Source: JACCXG01 sp963717745 (lineage in GTDB: Bacteria > Acidobacteriota > Vicinamibacteria > Vicinamibacterales > 2-12-FULL-66-21). Taken from it: 64,000 nt of DNA. Location: NCBI GenBank assembly GCA_963717745.1, contig CAVQXJ010000001.1:62001-126000 (forward strand), given 5' to 3'. Position 1 is the first letter of the stretch; each line of letters opens with the position of its first letter. Positions 44,977 to 54,182 of the stretch are shown here, one piece after another. The translations under genes and the position numbers were made by a program. Under the pieces are notes generated by a model. The model searched no databases, was not told the DNA's origin, and was given only the letters and a program-made list of their open reading frames with translations.

Positions 44977-45548
44977 TTAATGCGTGCACCTCACGCTGTC
45001 ACGGCGCCTCCGGCGCGGCTCGGCCTTCGGCGCCTTCGGCCGAGGGACGAGACGACGACACGACGACACGACGAAGAACCACGCGATCGCGAGCCCGCTG
45101 ATTCCAAAGAGAGCGGCGGCGGCGACCGTGACCTCAGATAGGAACGGTGGAAGTTGATAGGCCGGCGCCGGGTCCGGCGGCGTGGCTTCCCGGGATGAGG
45201 CGTGGTCGTCCTCCTTGACCAGGATCCCCGATAGCGCGTACCGCATCTGGTAGCGAAGCGAGGTGCCGGCGAATGGCGGATCGGACGCCCGCCGGCTGCG
45301 CCACCGCAGGCGTATCCCGTCCAGCGAATAGTCGTCGAGGTCGTCCAGTTTGGGGTCTGCGACCATCGGCCGGAACCCGCCGTCGCGGAATCTCGAGAGA
45401 CTCTTGAACGAGAACTGGCCCCGCCGGACGGTGAGCGTGCGCTCGCCACCGTTCCAGTCGCCCGTGAACACCACCGTCTGCTCCTCGTCGACCTGCAGCT
45501 GCCGTTGCGGTCCAGTTGGGCAGTGACGGCGACGTTTTCCCAGCGCAG
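44977..45548 (-). pseudogene. Fragment resembling a DUF2207-type membrane protein
   Basis: The minus strand reads LRWENVAVTAQLDRNG (45548-45500). After a one-base shift it continues QLQVDEEQTVVFTGDWNGG, a SFKSLSRFRDGGFRPM region and a TM helix (FLSEVTVAAAALFGISGLAIAWFF, named here as EVTVAAAALFG). The start resembles DUF2207. Signal peptide and the usual C-terminal membrane part are missing. The 3' truncation coincides with the ACGACGACACG repeat at 45046-45075, and the 5' end abuts an ABC ATPase fragment. It is treated as a remnant. Confidence 0.5.
45046..45075. repeat. ACGACGACACGACG microsatellite-like repeat
   Basis: The unit CGACGACACGACGACA is repeated here, again in the same orientation at 46455-46479, and inverted at 46737-46763. 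The copies lie at the truncated ends of the DUF2207-like and acyltransferase remnants. Confidence 0.7.
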
Positions 45549-45559
45549 TGTGCGTTGCG

Positions 45560-45742
45560 CAGCTCCCCTGGCCGCACGTCGAGGTCAAGGCCCGCCAGCG
45601 CCACCGTCGTGCCGTATCGCTTGTGCACGCCCGCCAGCGCGGCGAGGGGAGCCGCCGCCGATTCGGCGCTCGCGCCGCTGCGTTCCCTGGCCGTCTGGCG
45701 AACCGGGGTGTGGTCCGCCCCGCCGAGGGTAGCGACGGCCGT
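45560..45742 (-). pseudogene. N-terminal stub of an ABC transporter ATPase
   Basis: The minus-strand frame reads LAALAGVHKRYGTTVAL then AGLDLDVRPGEL, the standard first 40 residues of an ABC ATPase up to just before Walker A. The sequence then changes abruptly (45560) into the DUF2207-like fragment, so Walker A and everything after it are absent. The stub overlaps the C-terminal end of the acyltransferase frame. A deletion joining two genes explains it. Confidence 0.6.
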
Positions 45743-46499
45743 TCAGGAATTGACCGATGAAGGTCGGCCGCACGAGATAGTGATAGGTCGTGAACAGCAC
45801 CGCCAGGCTCACCACGAGGATCAGCGGGAACTTGATGCTCCAGTGCCATGGCAGCCGGCTCACGACGATCTGCAGTGCGGCGACGACCGGCAGGTGGACG
45901 AGGTAGATCCAATAGGACGCGTCCGCGACATAGCGGATGGCCGGATTAGCGTGCGCCAGGAACCGGGTCGCGATGCCGAGGACGGCGAGCGACCAGCACC
46001 AGAGCGCCAGGGCATAGCCGAGGGCGAATCCGAGTTTTGCGCCCCGCGTGGCGATCGGCACCAGCGACGGTGTCACGCCGGCCATCGAGAGACACACGGC
46101 CGTCGCGATCAGGGCCACGGCGAGATGGACAGGCCACAGTCGTCCCCACACAGCGAGCAGATCCGGCTGCCGGTGGATCAGCCATCCGAATGCGACCGCG
46201 GTGCCGTAGCCGACGAGCGAGGCCAGCTCGGGGATGACCGACCGATCGGGGGTCGGGATGCCGAACCAAGCGATCCAGTCGTGCCTGAAATACAGCGCCG
46301 CCGCGACTGGCAGCGCGATCGCGACCACGGCGGTACCGGTGCGCACCAGCACACCCACGACCGCGTCAGCGGCCCGCCTGATCGAGCCGGCTCGATCCAG
46401 CCTGACGACGGCGGCGCGGGCGGTCAGGACCAGTGCGTAGAGCACGAGCAGGTAACACGACGACACGACGACAACGACGTGGAGAACGCAACGGGCCAC
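45585..46499 (-). pseudogene. C-terminal part of an OpgC/acyltransferase-3-like membrane protein
   Basis: About eight hydrophobic helices are visible. The block ADASYWIYLVHLPVVAAL, IKFPLILVVSLAVLFTTYHYLVRPTFIGQFLNGRR (only parts quoted: LFTTYHYLVR, IGQFLNGRR) matches the end of acyltransferase 3/OpgC proteins, which transfer succinyl or acyl groups to glycans. The N-terminal catalytic His region is missing. The ORF begins MARCVLHVVVVVSS, encoded by the GTCGTCGTGTCG repeat. After LNGRRYPRR the frame runs on into low-complexity sequence. Confidence 0.55.
46455..46479. repeat. ACGACGACACGACG repeat, second copy
   Basis: It is in the same orientation as the copy at 45046-45075 and encodes the valine-rich start of the truncated acyltransferase frame. 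Confidence 0.65.
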
Positions 46500-46564
46500 G
46501 ACGGAGTCGGTGGTGGCTATTCCTGGTGCCCCGGCTGGATATCAACGGCTCTTCCCGTTGGCGG

Positions 46565-46664
46565 CAACGACGGCCCTCCCGGGCCGTCGTTGAGAGGAGT
46601 GAGGGTCAGTCGAATCCCAAGTAGCCATCCTTCGTTTGGGCTACTTGGGATCCGACTGACCCTC
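46565..46664. repeat. Two adjacent palindromes in a gene-free stretch
   Basis: A perfect 12-bp hairpin (CAACGACGGCCC, loop TCCC; 46565-46592) is followed by a 26-bp inverted repeat with one mismatch (46601-46626 with 46639-46664), whose outer GAGAGG/TCTCTC edges extend the stem. The 46500-46905 gap holds no recognisable gene. Confidence 0.8.
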
Positions 46665-46736
46665 GCTTCTCTCGCCGCGCGAAGCGCGCGGCGCCGCCAG
46701 CGGGCAGCAGCCCTTCGAAGTGACTCACAAGGATTT

Positions 46737-46829
46737 CGTCGTGTCGTCGTGTCGTCGTCTCGTTCTGGCGCCAGCCTTCGCCAAGGCTACGGCTAGGGTC
46801 TCGCCGAAGCGCTTCGCGCGAAGGCGGAC
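46737..46829. repeat. Inverted microsatellite copy plus GCCGAAGCG palindrome
   Basis: 46737-46763 is the inverted copy of the ACGACGACACG repeat. CAGCCTTCGCCAAGGCTACGG (46771-46792, first 20 bases quoted elsewhere) and GTCTCGCCGAAGCG ... GCGAAGGCGGAC (46798-46829) recur from the cluster behind tRNA-Leu at 42400-42650. Confidence 0.6.
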
Positions 46830-46905
46830 GGAGCGCCAGCGCGCCGCAGGCCCCGTGGACACGATCGCAGCGTGACAGCCGCCGGCCCTCGAATGCTGAA
46901 ATGGG

Positions 46906-49002
46906 CTAGCTGTCGGCGCTCTCGGGCGTGAAGGTCACGCCAGCGCGCTCGCGCGCCAGGGTCGAGCGGCGGTGCGCCTCGTCTTGGAGATGCGGCTGGA
47001 CCCGGAACGGCTGTTCGCCGGGCGCGGGGGTCTTTCGTTCATACGTGCCGTCGGAGCGTAGACAACGGGTCTTCACGTTGTCCCGGAACATGGCCCGGAG
47101 CGCATAGAGCACCACGTTCTTGTGCGCGGGCCCCTCGATCGGGAACATCAGCTCCACGCGCTTGTCGAGATTGCGGCTCATCCAGTCCGCGCTCGACAGG
47201 TAGACCTGGTCGTCGCCGCCGTTCAGGAAGTAGTAGATCCGCGAGTGCTCGAGGAACCGATCGACGACCGAGATCACTTCGATGGTCTCGCTGACGCCGG
47301 ACACGCCGGGGCGAAGCGCACAGATCCCGCGCACGTTGAGCTTGATCACGACGCCAGCCTGCGACGCGGCATACAACGCGCCGATGATCTCGTCGTCGAT
47401 GAGCGAGTTCATCTTGGCGACGATCTCCCCGGGTTGCCCCCCCTCGGCGCGGCGGCGCTCGCGCTCGATCAGTTTGATGAACCGCGGCCGGAGGTGGGTC
47501 GGCGCCATCACCAGCTTCTTGAGGCGCGGCGGATCCGAGTAGCCGCTGAGCGCGCTGAAAAACGCGGTCGCATCCGCCGCGATCGCGGCCGACGAGGTCA
47601 TCAATGCAAAGTCCGTATAGACCCGCGCGGTCCGCTCGTTGTAATTGCCGGTGCCGAGATGCACATAGCGCCGCAGCCCGTGCGGCGTCCGCCTCACCAC
47701 CAGGCAGATCTTCGCGTGAGTCTTGTAACGGCGGACCCCGTAGATGACGTGGGCCCCGGCCTGCTCGAGCGCCCGCGCCCACTGAATGTTGCGCTCTTCG
47801 TCGAACCGGGCGGTCAGCTCGACCAGCACGGTGACCTGCTTGTTGCGCTCGGCCGCCCGTTGCAGCGCGGCGATGATCGGGGAGCCCACGCTGGTGCGAT
47901 AGAGCGTCTGCTTGATCGCGAGCACCTCGGCGTCGTCGGCCGCCTGCGCGACGAAGGCGACGACCGGGTCGTAGGCGTCGTAGGGGTGGTGCAGCAGCAC
48001 GTCGCGATCGTCGAGCACCTCGAACAGGTTGGTCTGCTCGTGCTCGCCGAGGACACTGGCCGGCTGCAGCGGCGGCTCGCGCAGCGCATCGAATCCTGGC
48101 AGCTCGGTCAGTCCGAACAGCACGCGGAGGTCGAGCGGACCCGGGACGGCGTAAACCTCTTCGGGCCAGATGTCGAGCTGATCGCGCAGCAGGGCGATCA
48201 GTTCCTCCGAGGCGGCGGACTCGACCTCGAGCCGGACGACGTCGCTGCGGCGGCGGCGTCGGACTTCGCGCTCCACCACCTCGAGATGGGTTCGCCCACC
48301 TTCGTCGTCGAGCTCGAGCTCGGCGTCGCGGGCGAGCCGGATGACCGTGGTCTCGACAATCGTCTGTCCGGGAAACAGCTGTGCGATGTGCGCTCTGATG
48401 ACATCCTCGAGGAGGACATACGTGTAGCCGTCGCCGCCGGCCACCGACACCAGCCGCGTCAACACGGCTGGCACCTGGACGATCGCCAGCCGCCGCTCGG
48501 TCTCGTCAGGCGCGGGCTCGAGCAGCAGTGCGAGGTTCAGGCTGAGCGACGAGAGCAGCGGAAAGGGGCGCGAGACGTCGATCGCGAGCGGCGTCAGCAC
48601 TGGAAGAACGGCGTCGCAGAAGAACGTCGCCAGCGCGGCGCGCCGCGACGGCTCGAGCTCCGCGACGGTGAGCAGCCGGATCTGGGCGGATACGAGCGCC
48701 GGCCGCAGCGTGTCGTTCACCAGGTCATAGAGCGACGTGACGAGCGCATGGGCGCGCCGGCGGATGGCGGAGAGCTCCTCGCGCGCGGCGGGATCGGTCA
48801 CCGCGTCTTCCTCTTCGACGCTGCGCTTGACCGCGGCGACCCGCACCATGAAGAACTCGTCGAGGTTGGCCGCGGTGATCGAAGCAAACTTGACGCGCTC
48901 GAGCAGCGGCGTCGAGGGATCCGCCGCTTCCTCCAGCACGCGTTCGTTGAACGCGAGCCACGACAGCTCACGGTTGATGAGAAGCGACGGGTCCGGGATC
49001 AC
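46906..49002 (-). CDS. ppk: Polyphosphate kinase
   Basis: At 698 aa it shows the Ppk1 order: LINRELSWLAFNERVLEEA at the N-terminus, FASITAANLDEFFMVRVA, then the catalytic His region YKTHAKICLVVRR (His about residue 428), and HLGTGNYNERTARVYTD. It makes polyphosphate reversibly from ATP. Its ATG overlaps the stop of the upstream ppx gene (ATGA), so synthesis and breakdown enzymes are co-expressed. MgtE upstream may supply the Mg2+ that accompanies polyphosphate, which is inference. Confidence 0.95.
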   Translation of the reverse strand: MIPDPSLLINRELSWLAFNERVLEEAADPSTPLLERVKFASITAANLDEFFMVRVAAVKRSVEEEDAVTDPAAREELSAIRRRAHALVTSLYDLVNDTLRPALVSAQIRLLTVAELEPSRRAALATFFCDAVLPVLTPLAIDVSRPFPLLSSLSLNLALLLEPAPDETERRLAIVQVPAVLTRLVSVAGGDGYTYVLLEDVIRAHIAQLFPGQTIVETTVIRLARDAELELDDEGGRTHLEVVEREVRRRRRSDVVRLEVESAASEELIALLRDQLDIWPEEVYAVPGPLDLRVLFGLTELPGFDALREPPLQPASVLGEHEQTNLFEVLDDRDVLLHHPYDAYDPVVAFVAQAADDAEVLAIKQTLYRTSVGSPIIAALQRAAERNKQVTVLVELTARFDEERNIQWARALEQAGAHVIYGVRRYKTHAKICLVVRRTPHGLRRYVHLGTGNYNERTARVYTDFALMTSSAAIAADATAFFSALSGYSDPPRLKKLVMAPTHLRPRFIKLIERERRRAEGGQPGEIVAKMNSLIDDEIIGALYAASQAGVVIKLNVRGICALRPGVSGVSETIEVISVVDRFLEHSRIYYFLNGGDDQVYLSSADWMSRNLDKRVELMFPIEGPAHKNVVLYALRAMFRDNVKTRCLRSDGTYERKTPAPGEQPFRVQPHLQDEAHRRSTLARERAGVTFTPESADS

Positions 49003-50558
49003 GAGACGACTCCAACCCGGCGAATGACCAGCTGGCGCCCGAACACTTCGGCGAACATGTCGGCCCGCGCGGTCGCGGCCAGCAGCTCCATGGTGAGGTC
49101 GCCGTCGCCGTCGAGCTCCAGGACCCAGTTGCTGCCGCGCCGGACCAGGCGGACGTCCCGCACTTTCTGGGCGTGCTCAGCGTCGAGGGCATTGACCAGA
49201 CGGAGCAGCGCCCCGAGCTTGTTGACGATCAAGCGATCGGTGCGGTCGAGCGCGATGAACGGCACGTGGCTGTCCTGGGGTAGTCCCCGGCGATGGTAGC
49301 GGGCGATGTTCGAGACGATGGCGGTTTCCTCGTTCGACAGCCCGAAGATCTGCGACGCGGCGAGGATGTACTGGGAATGCTTGTGATGCGCGCGCAGGCT
49401 GACGTAGACGCCGACGTCGTGCAGGAGACCGGACACCTGCAACAGCAGCCGTTCGCGGTCGCCGAGCCCGTGCTCGGCGCCAAGCTCGTCGAACAGCCGG
49501 GTGGCGAGCATGGCGACGTGCTGGCCATGGTCCCGATCGAAGCGGTAGCGGTGTCCCAGCGCCTCGGCGCTCGCCAGCACCTGATGCTCGAAGTCTTCCG
49601 CCGTAACCCGGTTCTTCGGCTCGGCGACGTCGAGCATCACGCCGGCCCGAAGCGAGGCACTCGACACGATGAGGCGGCCGCCGGCGGTTTCGGCGAGGAG
49701 CGTGCGATAGACGAGGAGCGCCGGCAGCAGGGTTTCGGCTTCGACCGCCGGCAGCCGGAACCGATCGACCAGCCCGTCCTCGTCCAGGCGCTCCACCTCG
49801 TCGCAGAACGCGAGAAACTGGTCGCGCGCCATCTCCCGGACGTCGGCGTCGGGCTGATCGGTCAACTGGGACGCCACGAACCGGACGTCGCCGCCGATCG
49901 CGATCACGTTCGCGATGCGATCGAGCGGGATCTCGACGCGGATTTCCTCGACCACATTCGCGATGTAGCGCTTGAGCAGCGCCACTTGCAGCTCCTGGGT
50001 ATGGCGGCGCAGGTCGAGCTGCTGGCGGAGTCGAATCGCGCCGAGCGCATACACGCCCGAGCGGGTGGGCTGTCCGCGGCGGAGCAGCGTGAGGCTGGTG
50101 CTGCCGCCGCCGACTTCGATCAGCAGCGCGCGCGCCGACTTGAGCGCGGGGTGCCGGCGCAGCGTATGCCGGACCGCCATGTACGCCAGGCGGCTTTCTT
50201 CCGCTTCGTTGATGATCTCGAACCGGATGCCGGTGCGCCCCTGGATCCGATCGAGAAACATGTCGGCGTTGCGGGCCTCGCGGACCGCGCTCGTCGCCAC
50301 CGCCCGTCCGGCTTGCACCCCGTACCCGTCCATGATTTCGCGAAAGCCATCCAGCGCCTCGAGCGCGGCGTCCATGGTCTGCGATCGAATCACGCCGCCC
50401 GAGAAGGTGTCCCGCCCGAGCAGCACTCCGCGCGACGCCTCTTCGATCACCCGGACGTTCCGCTTCGAGTCGATTTCGGCGACGACCAGCCGGATCGCGC
50501 TCGCCCCCATGTCGAGCACACCGATCAGTTCAGTAGCAACGGCCGGGGTGTCTGTCAT
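48999..50558 (-). CDS. ppx: Ppx/GppA exopolyphosphatase with C-terminal HD domain
   Basis: At 519 aa the ASKHA phosphatase blocks are GVLDMGASAIRLVVAE, ATSAVREARNA, EAEESRLAY and LLIEVGGGSTSLTLL. The C-terminal part (about 330-500) has an HD-type metal site, SGLLHDVG with a preceding HGQHVAML and later RYHRRG. Members remove terminal phosphate from polyphosphate or hydrolyse pppGpp. It is in an operon with ppk. Confidence 0.9.
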   Translation of the reverse strand: MTDTPAVATELIGVLDMGASAIRLVVAEIDSKRNVRVIEEASRGVLLGRDTFSGGVIRSQTMDAALEALDGFREIMDGYGVQAGRAVATSAVREARNADMFLDRIQGRTGIRFEIINEAEESRLAYMAVRHTLRRHPALKSARALLIEVGGGSTSLTLLRRGQPTRSGVYALGAIRLRQQLDLRRHTQELQVALLKRYIANVVEEIRVEIPLDRIANVIAIGGDVRFVASQLTDQPDADVREMARDQFLAFCDEVERLDEDGLVDRFRLPAVEAETLLPALLVYRTLLAETAGGRLIVSSASLRAGVMLDVAEPKNRVTAEDFEHQVLASAEALGHRYRFDRDHGQHVAMLATRLFDELGAEHGLGDRERLLLQVSGLLHDVGVYVSLRAHHKHSQYILAASQIFGLSNEETAIVSNIARYHRRGLPQDSHVPFIALDRTDRLIVNKLGALLRLVNALDAEHAQKVRDVRLVRRGSNWVLELDGDGDLTMELLAATARADMFAEVFGRQLVIRRVGVVS

Positions 50559-50628
50559 CGATGCTCAGGAGTGAAACAGTGATGTTATCGCGGGGACGAT
50601 CGGCGGTGTCACGAACCAGTAACGTCGT

Positions 50629-50750
50629 CAGTTTCCAGTTTCCAGTTTCCAGTTCGCAGTCTGAAGTTTTCCGCTCCGTGGTCTTGCAATCCCGAAAACG
50701 TGCCAGCCGCCTCGTACTGGCAACTGGCAACTGGCAACTGGCAACTGGCT
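50629..50750. repeat. Imperfect palindrome of CAGTTTC / CTGGCAA units
   Basis: The left block (50629-50663) repeats CAGTTTC; the right block (50712-50749) repeats ACTGGCA five times. The halves are approximately complementary. The right edge abuts the TAG stop codon of mgtE (50749-50751). Confidence 0.75.
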
Positions 50751-52180
50751 ACAACAGGAACACATGCGCGAGGCCGAGGAACAGGAAGAACCCCATGCTG
50801 TCGGTGGCGAACGTCAGGACCACGCTCGAACCCTGGGCCGGATCGCGTCCGCCTTTCGACAGCGCCAGCGGCACCACGACTCCGACAATCGCCGCGTTCA
50901 GCAGGTTGAGGAGGACCGCGCTCATCATCACCAGCCCCAGCGCCGGCGAGTGATAGACCAGCATCGCGAACAGGCCGACCAGCGTGCCCCAGAGCGCCCC
51001 GTTCAGCAGTCCGACCGTCAGCTCTTTTCTGAGCAGGTGCCACGTGCTCCCGCGGTTGAGCTGGTCGAGCGCCAGCGCCCGCACCACGAGCGCGACCGTC
51101 TGGTTGCCGGTGTTGCCGCCGATGCTCGCCACGATCGGCATCAGGGCCGCGAGCGGCACCAGCTGCCGAATCGTCCCCTCGAAACCGCCGATGACCCGCG
51201 ACGCGATGAAGGCGGTCGCCATGTTGACGGCGAGCCACGGCCAGCGGTTCCGCGCCGAGTCGAGCACCGGCGCGAACAGATCCTCCGACGTGCGAAGACC
51301 GGCGAGGCCCAGCACATGGTTTTCAGACGACGTCCGGATGAAGTCCATGACCGAATCGGCCGTGACCCGGCCAATCAGCTTGCCGCGGTCGTCGACCACC
51401 GGCGCCGACAGCAGGTCGTAGCGCTCGAACGCGGTCGCCACTTCCTCCGCAGGATCGTAGAGATGGAACCGGCGGAGCCCCCCGTCCATGAGCGAGGCAA
51501 TCGGCGCCGACGGATCCGCCACCAGCCGCGTCCCGAGCGGCACCGCGCCCACCAGGACGTTGCGCGGATCGACCACGAACAGCCGATCGGTGTGGGTCGG
51601 CAGCGTGCCGAGCCGGCGAATGCCCGAGACTGCCTCTTCGGCGGTCTGCGAGCCCTGCAGGCTCAAGACGTCCTGGGTCATGAGCCGGGCGGTCGAGCCC
51701 TCCGGAAACGATCGGCTCTGCTCGACCCACGATCGATCCTGCGCGTCGAGCGCCGCCGAAAGCTGGCTGAGGATCGGCTCCGGCACCGACGCCGAGGAGA
51801 TAGCGCAGATCGTCGGCATCCAACTCTGACAGGATCACGAACAGGCGCTCGGCCGACGTCTGCTCGATCAGCGACTCGCGAATGGTGACGCTGACCTCGA
51901 CCAGCGCCGCACCGGCCAACGCCGGGCGGAGCCGGCCCCAGACGATCACCCGGTCGTCTGGAGGCACCGATTCGAGGATGCTGGCGACGTCGGCGGGATG
52001 GAGCGAGCGGAGCCGCATCTCGAGCTCGACGAGATTCTGGCGGCGCTGCATCTCTTCGAGCAGCGCACTGCGCGGCGTCTGTTGCCGGCGTGCCACGCTT
52101 TCCAGCAGACCGTGCTTGGCCAGCAGTCCCTTCACGTCTTCGATCTGCTGTTCGAGTCGAAGATCTGGTGTGGATTCCAT
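50749..52180 (-). CDS. mgtE: MgtE-type Mg2+ transporter, frameshifted
   Basis: ATG at 52180 starts the N domain (superhelical, residues ~20-125, LRSLHPADVASILESVP). CBS pairs follow (ARLMTQDVLSL, APVVDDRGKLIGRVTADSV) and then five TM helices with SIGGNTGNQTVALVVRAL and the Asp-containing pore region. The frame shifts once near 51800; dropping one C restores LRYLSSASVPEP. MgtE imports Mg2+, gated by cytosolic Mg2+ binding between N and CBS domains. The stop codon is inside a repeat. Confidence 0.85.
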
Positions 52181-52267
52181 GACGGCCCAGCGTACTGCAA
52201 GCGGCGTCAGCGGACCGCGATCGCAGCTAGCGCACGGCGGTGCCGATCGTCGGCTGGACCTGTGCGG

Positions 52268-53446
52268 TCACCGCGCCACGGCTCCCGCACGTGGTTCGAC
52301 GCTCGCGGCCCGGGGCCGCGCACCAGCCTGTGGCGACGTGCGGTAGCTTCGGAACAAGGGCTCGAGCGCGGAGCCCCAGGTGCGCCCGGACGCATGGACG
52401 CGGGCGGCGGCGCCCATCTGCTGGCGGAGCCCCTTCGCACGCAACAGCGCGCCGGTGCGCTCGGTGAAGTCGGCCACATCGGCGGAGCGGCAGGCGAACC
52501 CGGTCACGCCGTCGGTCATCTGTTCGATCGGCCCGCCCGCTCTCGACACGACGACCGGCAGGCCGCACGCCTCCGCTTCGAGGACCACGTTGCCGGCGGT
52601 GTCGGTGTCGCTGGGAAAGAAAGAGACATCCGCCGACGCCATGATGGCGCTCATGTCCTGGTGGGCCACCCGCCCCAGGAACACGGCGTCGGGACACAGC
52701 GCCCTGAGCTCTGCGCTCATTGGACCTTCGCCGGCCACGATGAGTCGATACGCCGTGTGCTGCCGGTAGAGCAGCGACTCGAGCGGCTGCAGCATCGCGA
52801 GTCCTTTCTCACGCGAGAGTCGCCCTGCGTACAGCAGCGCCGGCCGCTTGTCGCACACGTGCCACGCCTCGCGGAGCGCATCCGATCGCCGCTCGGGCGT
52901 GAAGGCCCGGGTATCGACGCCCCGCGGCCACACGGCCATGCGCTCTTGTGCCCAGCCCTTGGCGCGGAGCCGATCGCGAGTGTCGCCGGACGGGACCAGC
53001 ACCTGACCGCAGGCGCCGTACAGCCATCGCATGTAGGTGTCCATGCCCCGGGCAAGCATCTGCGACCCGGTCAGGAGATGGACGTGTTCGGCGAGATTGG
53101 TGTGGAAGCTGCCCACCGTCGGCAGGCCGAGGCTGGCCGCAAGGTGCTTCGCGGCCAGGCCCACGGGACCCGGCGTCGTGATGTGGACCAGGCCGATGTC
53201 GTCGGCGGCGAGATGACGGCGGAAGTCCCGGAGCGGCGGCGCGTACATCCGCATCTCTCCGTACCATGGAATGGGCACACCGAACGCGGCCAACGCCAGA
53301 TAGTCTGGTCCATCGCTGCAAAGCTCCGATGCCGTGTAGATCCGCGCGTGGACGTCGTCGGGCAGATGCCGCAACACCGCACGCAGCGTGGTCGTGACGC
53401 CGTTGGTCTTGTCGAAGTCGTTGTCGGTGAAGATGGCGACTCGCAT
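52268..53446 (-). CDS. GT4-family glycosyltransferase
   Basis: ATG at 53446 is preceded by AAGGAGG. At 392 aa the N-terminal Rossmann fold starts RVAIFTDNDFDKTNGVTTTL, with the GT4 sequence PTVGSFHTNLAEH. The donor-binding lobe has LLYAGRLSREKGL, VAGEGPMSAEL and the EX7E motif (EAEACGLPVV). It is typical of alpha-mannosyltransferase/GPI-GlcNAc type lipid glycosylating enzymes such as PimB or MgtA. The acceptor is unknown. Confidence 0.87.
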   Translation of the reverse strand: MRVAIFTDNDFDKTNGVTTTLRAVLRHLPDDVHARIYTASELCSDGPDYLALAAFGVPIPWYGEMRMYAPPLRDFRRHLAADDIGLVHITTPGPVGLAAKHLAASLGLPTVGSFHTNLAEHVHLLTGSQMLARGMDTYMRWLYGACGQVLVPSGDTRDRLRAKGWAQERMAVWPRGVDTRAFTPERRSDALREAWHVCDKRPALLYAGRLSREKGLAMLQPLESLLYRQHTAYRLIVAGEGPMSAELRALCPDAVFLGRVAHQDMSAIMASADVSFFPSDTDTAGNVVLEAEACGLPVVVSRAGGPIEQMTDGVTGFACRSADVADFTERTGALLRAKGLRQQMGAAARVHASGRTWGSALEPLFRSYRTSPQAGARPRAASVEPRAGAVAR

Positions 53447-53646
53447 CACGCGACCTCCTTCTGACGCCGAGACACCGCGCCTCGGGCGTCGGCAGTGAAC
53501 GGGTCGCGCGCTGGGAAACGTCGCGACGGCGGGAGGCCGGCTGGAGACCGCGACCGGCATTCACAGCATTGCAGGTGGTCGCGACGCGGATGTGGAAGCG
53601 CGGAGACGGGCGGGTAAAATTGCGCGCGAATCGCGGCGCGCGGCGA

Positions 53647-53964
53647 TCACAGCCGGGGTGGCGTGGTTGGCGCCGGATCGGCGGCCGACGGCGTACCACG
53701 TTCGCGCGCCGGCACCACCTGCCGCCAGCCGTCCTGGAGCATCCGCAGGCGCCATCGTTCTCCCACCGCAAAAGCCTCGTCTGCGCGTGCGCACCGTTCT
53801 TCGAGGAGCAGGTCGCGGCCGATCAGCACCCGGACCTCCCATTCGTTCCGCCGCGCGATCAGCGCGCACCGGGCGCTGTGCTCGCCGCGGAGCATGGTCC
53901 ACAACGTGCCGACGTCTTCGGCGTCATCCTGATGCGACGAGGCCGGCCGGCGTGTGATGCTCAT
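53647..53964 (-). CDS. Small hypothetical protein (105 aa)
   Basis: The ATG is preceded by GGAGGA. The central part, LRGEHSARCALIARRNEWEVRVLIGRDLL (only WEVRVLIGRDLL quoted as key), then ERWRLRMLQDGWRQV, resembles short conserved proteins with an 'WELRVL...W...ML..GW' pattern. N- and C-termini are low-complexity. No function is known. It lies upstream of the GT4 gene and divergent from padR. Confidence 0.55.
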   Translation of the reverse strand: MSITRRPASSHQDDAEDVGTLWTMLRGEHSARCALIARRNEWEVRVLIGRDLLLEERCARADEAFAVGERWRLRMLQDGWRQVVPARERGTPSAADPAPTTPPRL

Positions 53965-54159
53965 GGGTCCTCCGAAGTCGTAGCTTCCGGGGCGGGTTCC
54001 CGGCTCACTTCCACGATTGGGACCTCAGTCTAGGTCGGCGCTGTGATGACGGTATGAATCAGGTGCCAATCCTCTGCGACGTCTTGCATTTGCGAAACCG
54101 GGGTCAACTGGAAAGAAAAAACAGCTCGACAGGCAACCTGCCAGCGGTCGGCTCCGTCT

Positions 54160-54177
54160 AACTACGCGTTTGTAGAA
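54160..54177. promoter_or_regulatory. Candidate PadR operator
   Basis: CTAC and GTAG with a 6-nt spacer (54162-54165 and 54172-54175), extended by TAA/AAC bases, lie just 7 bp before the padR ATG. PadR-type repressors bind such dyads and repress their own operon. The site is suggested by symmetry and position only. Confidence 0.35.
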
Positions 54178-54182
54178 CTAAT

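Noticed and set aside
44991..45449. Small plus/minus ORFs in 44990-45700 as independent genes
   Set aside because: They overlap the remnants in other frames and are Arg/Pro-rich without motifs.
50629..50750. Tandem CTGGCAA/CAGTTTC units as a CRISPR array
   Set aside because: Units are 6-8 bp, directly adjacent and without spacers; no cas genes are present.
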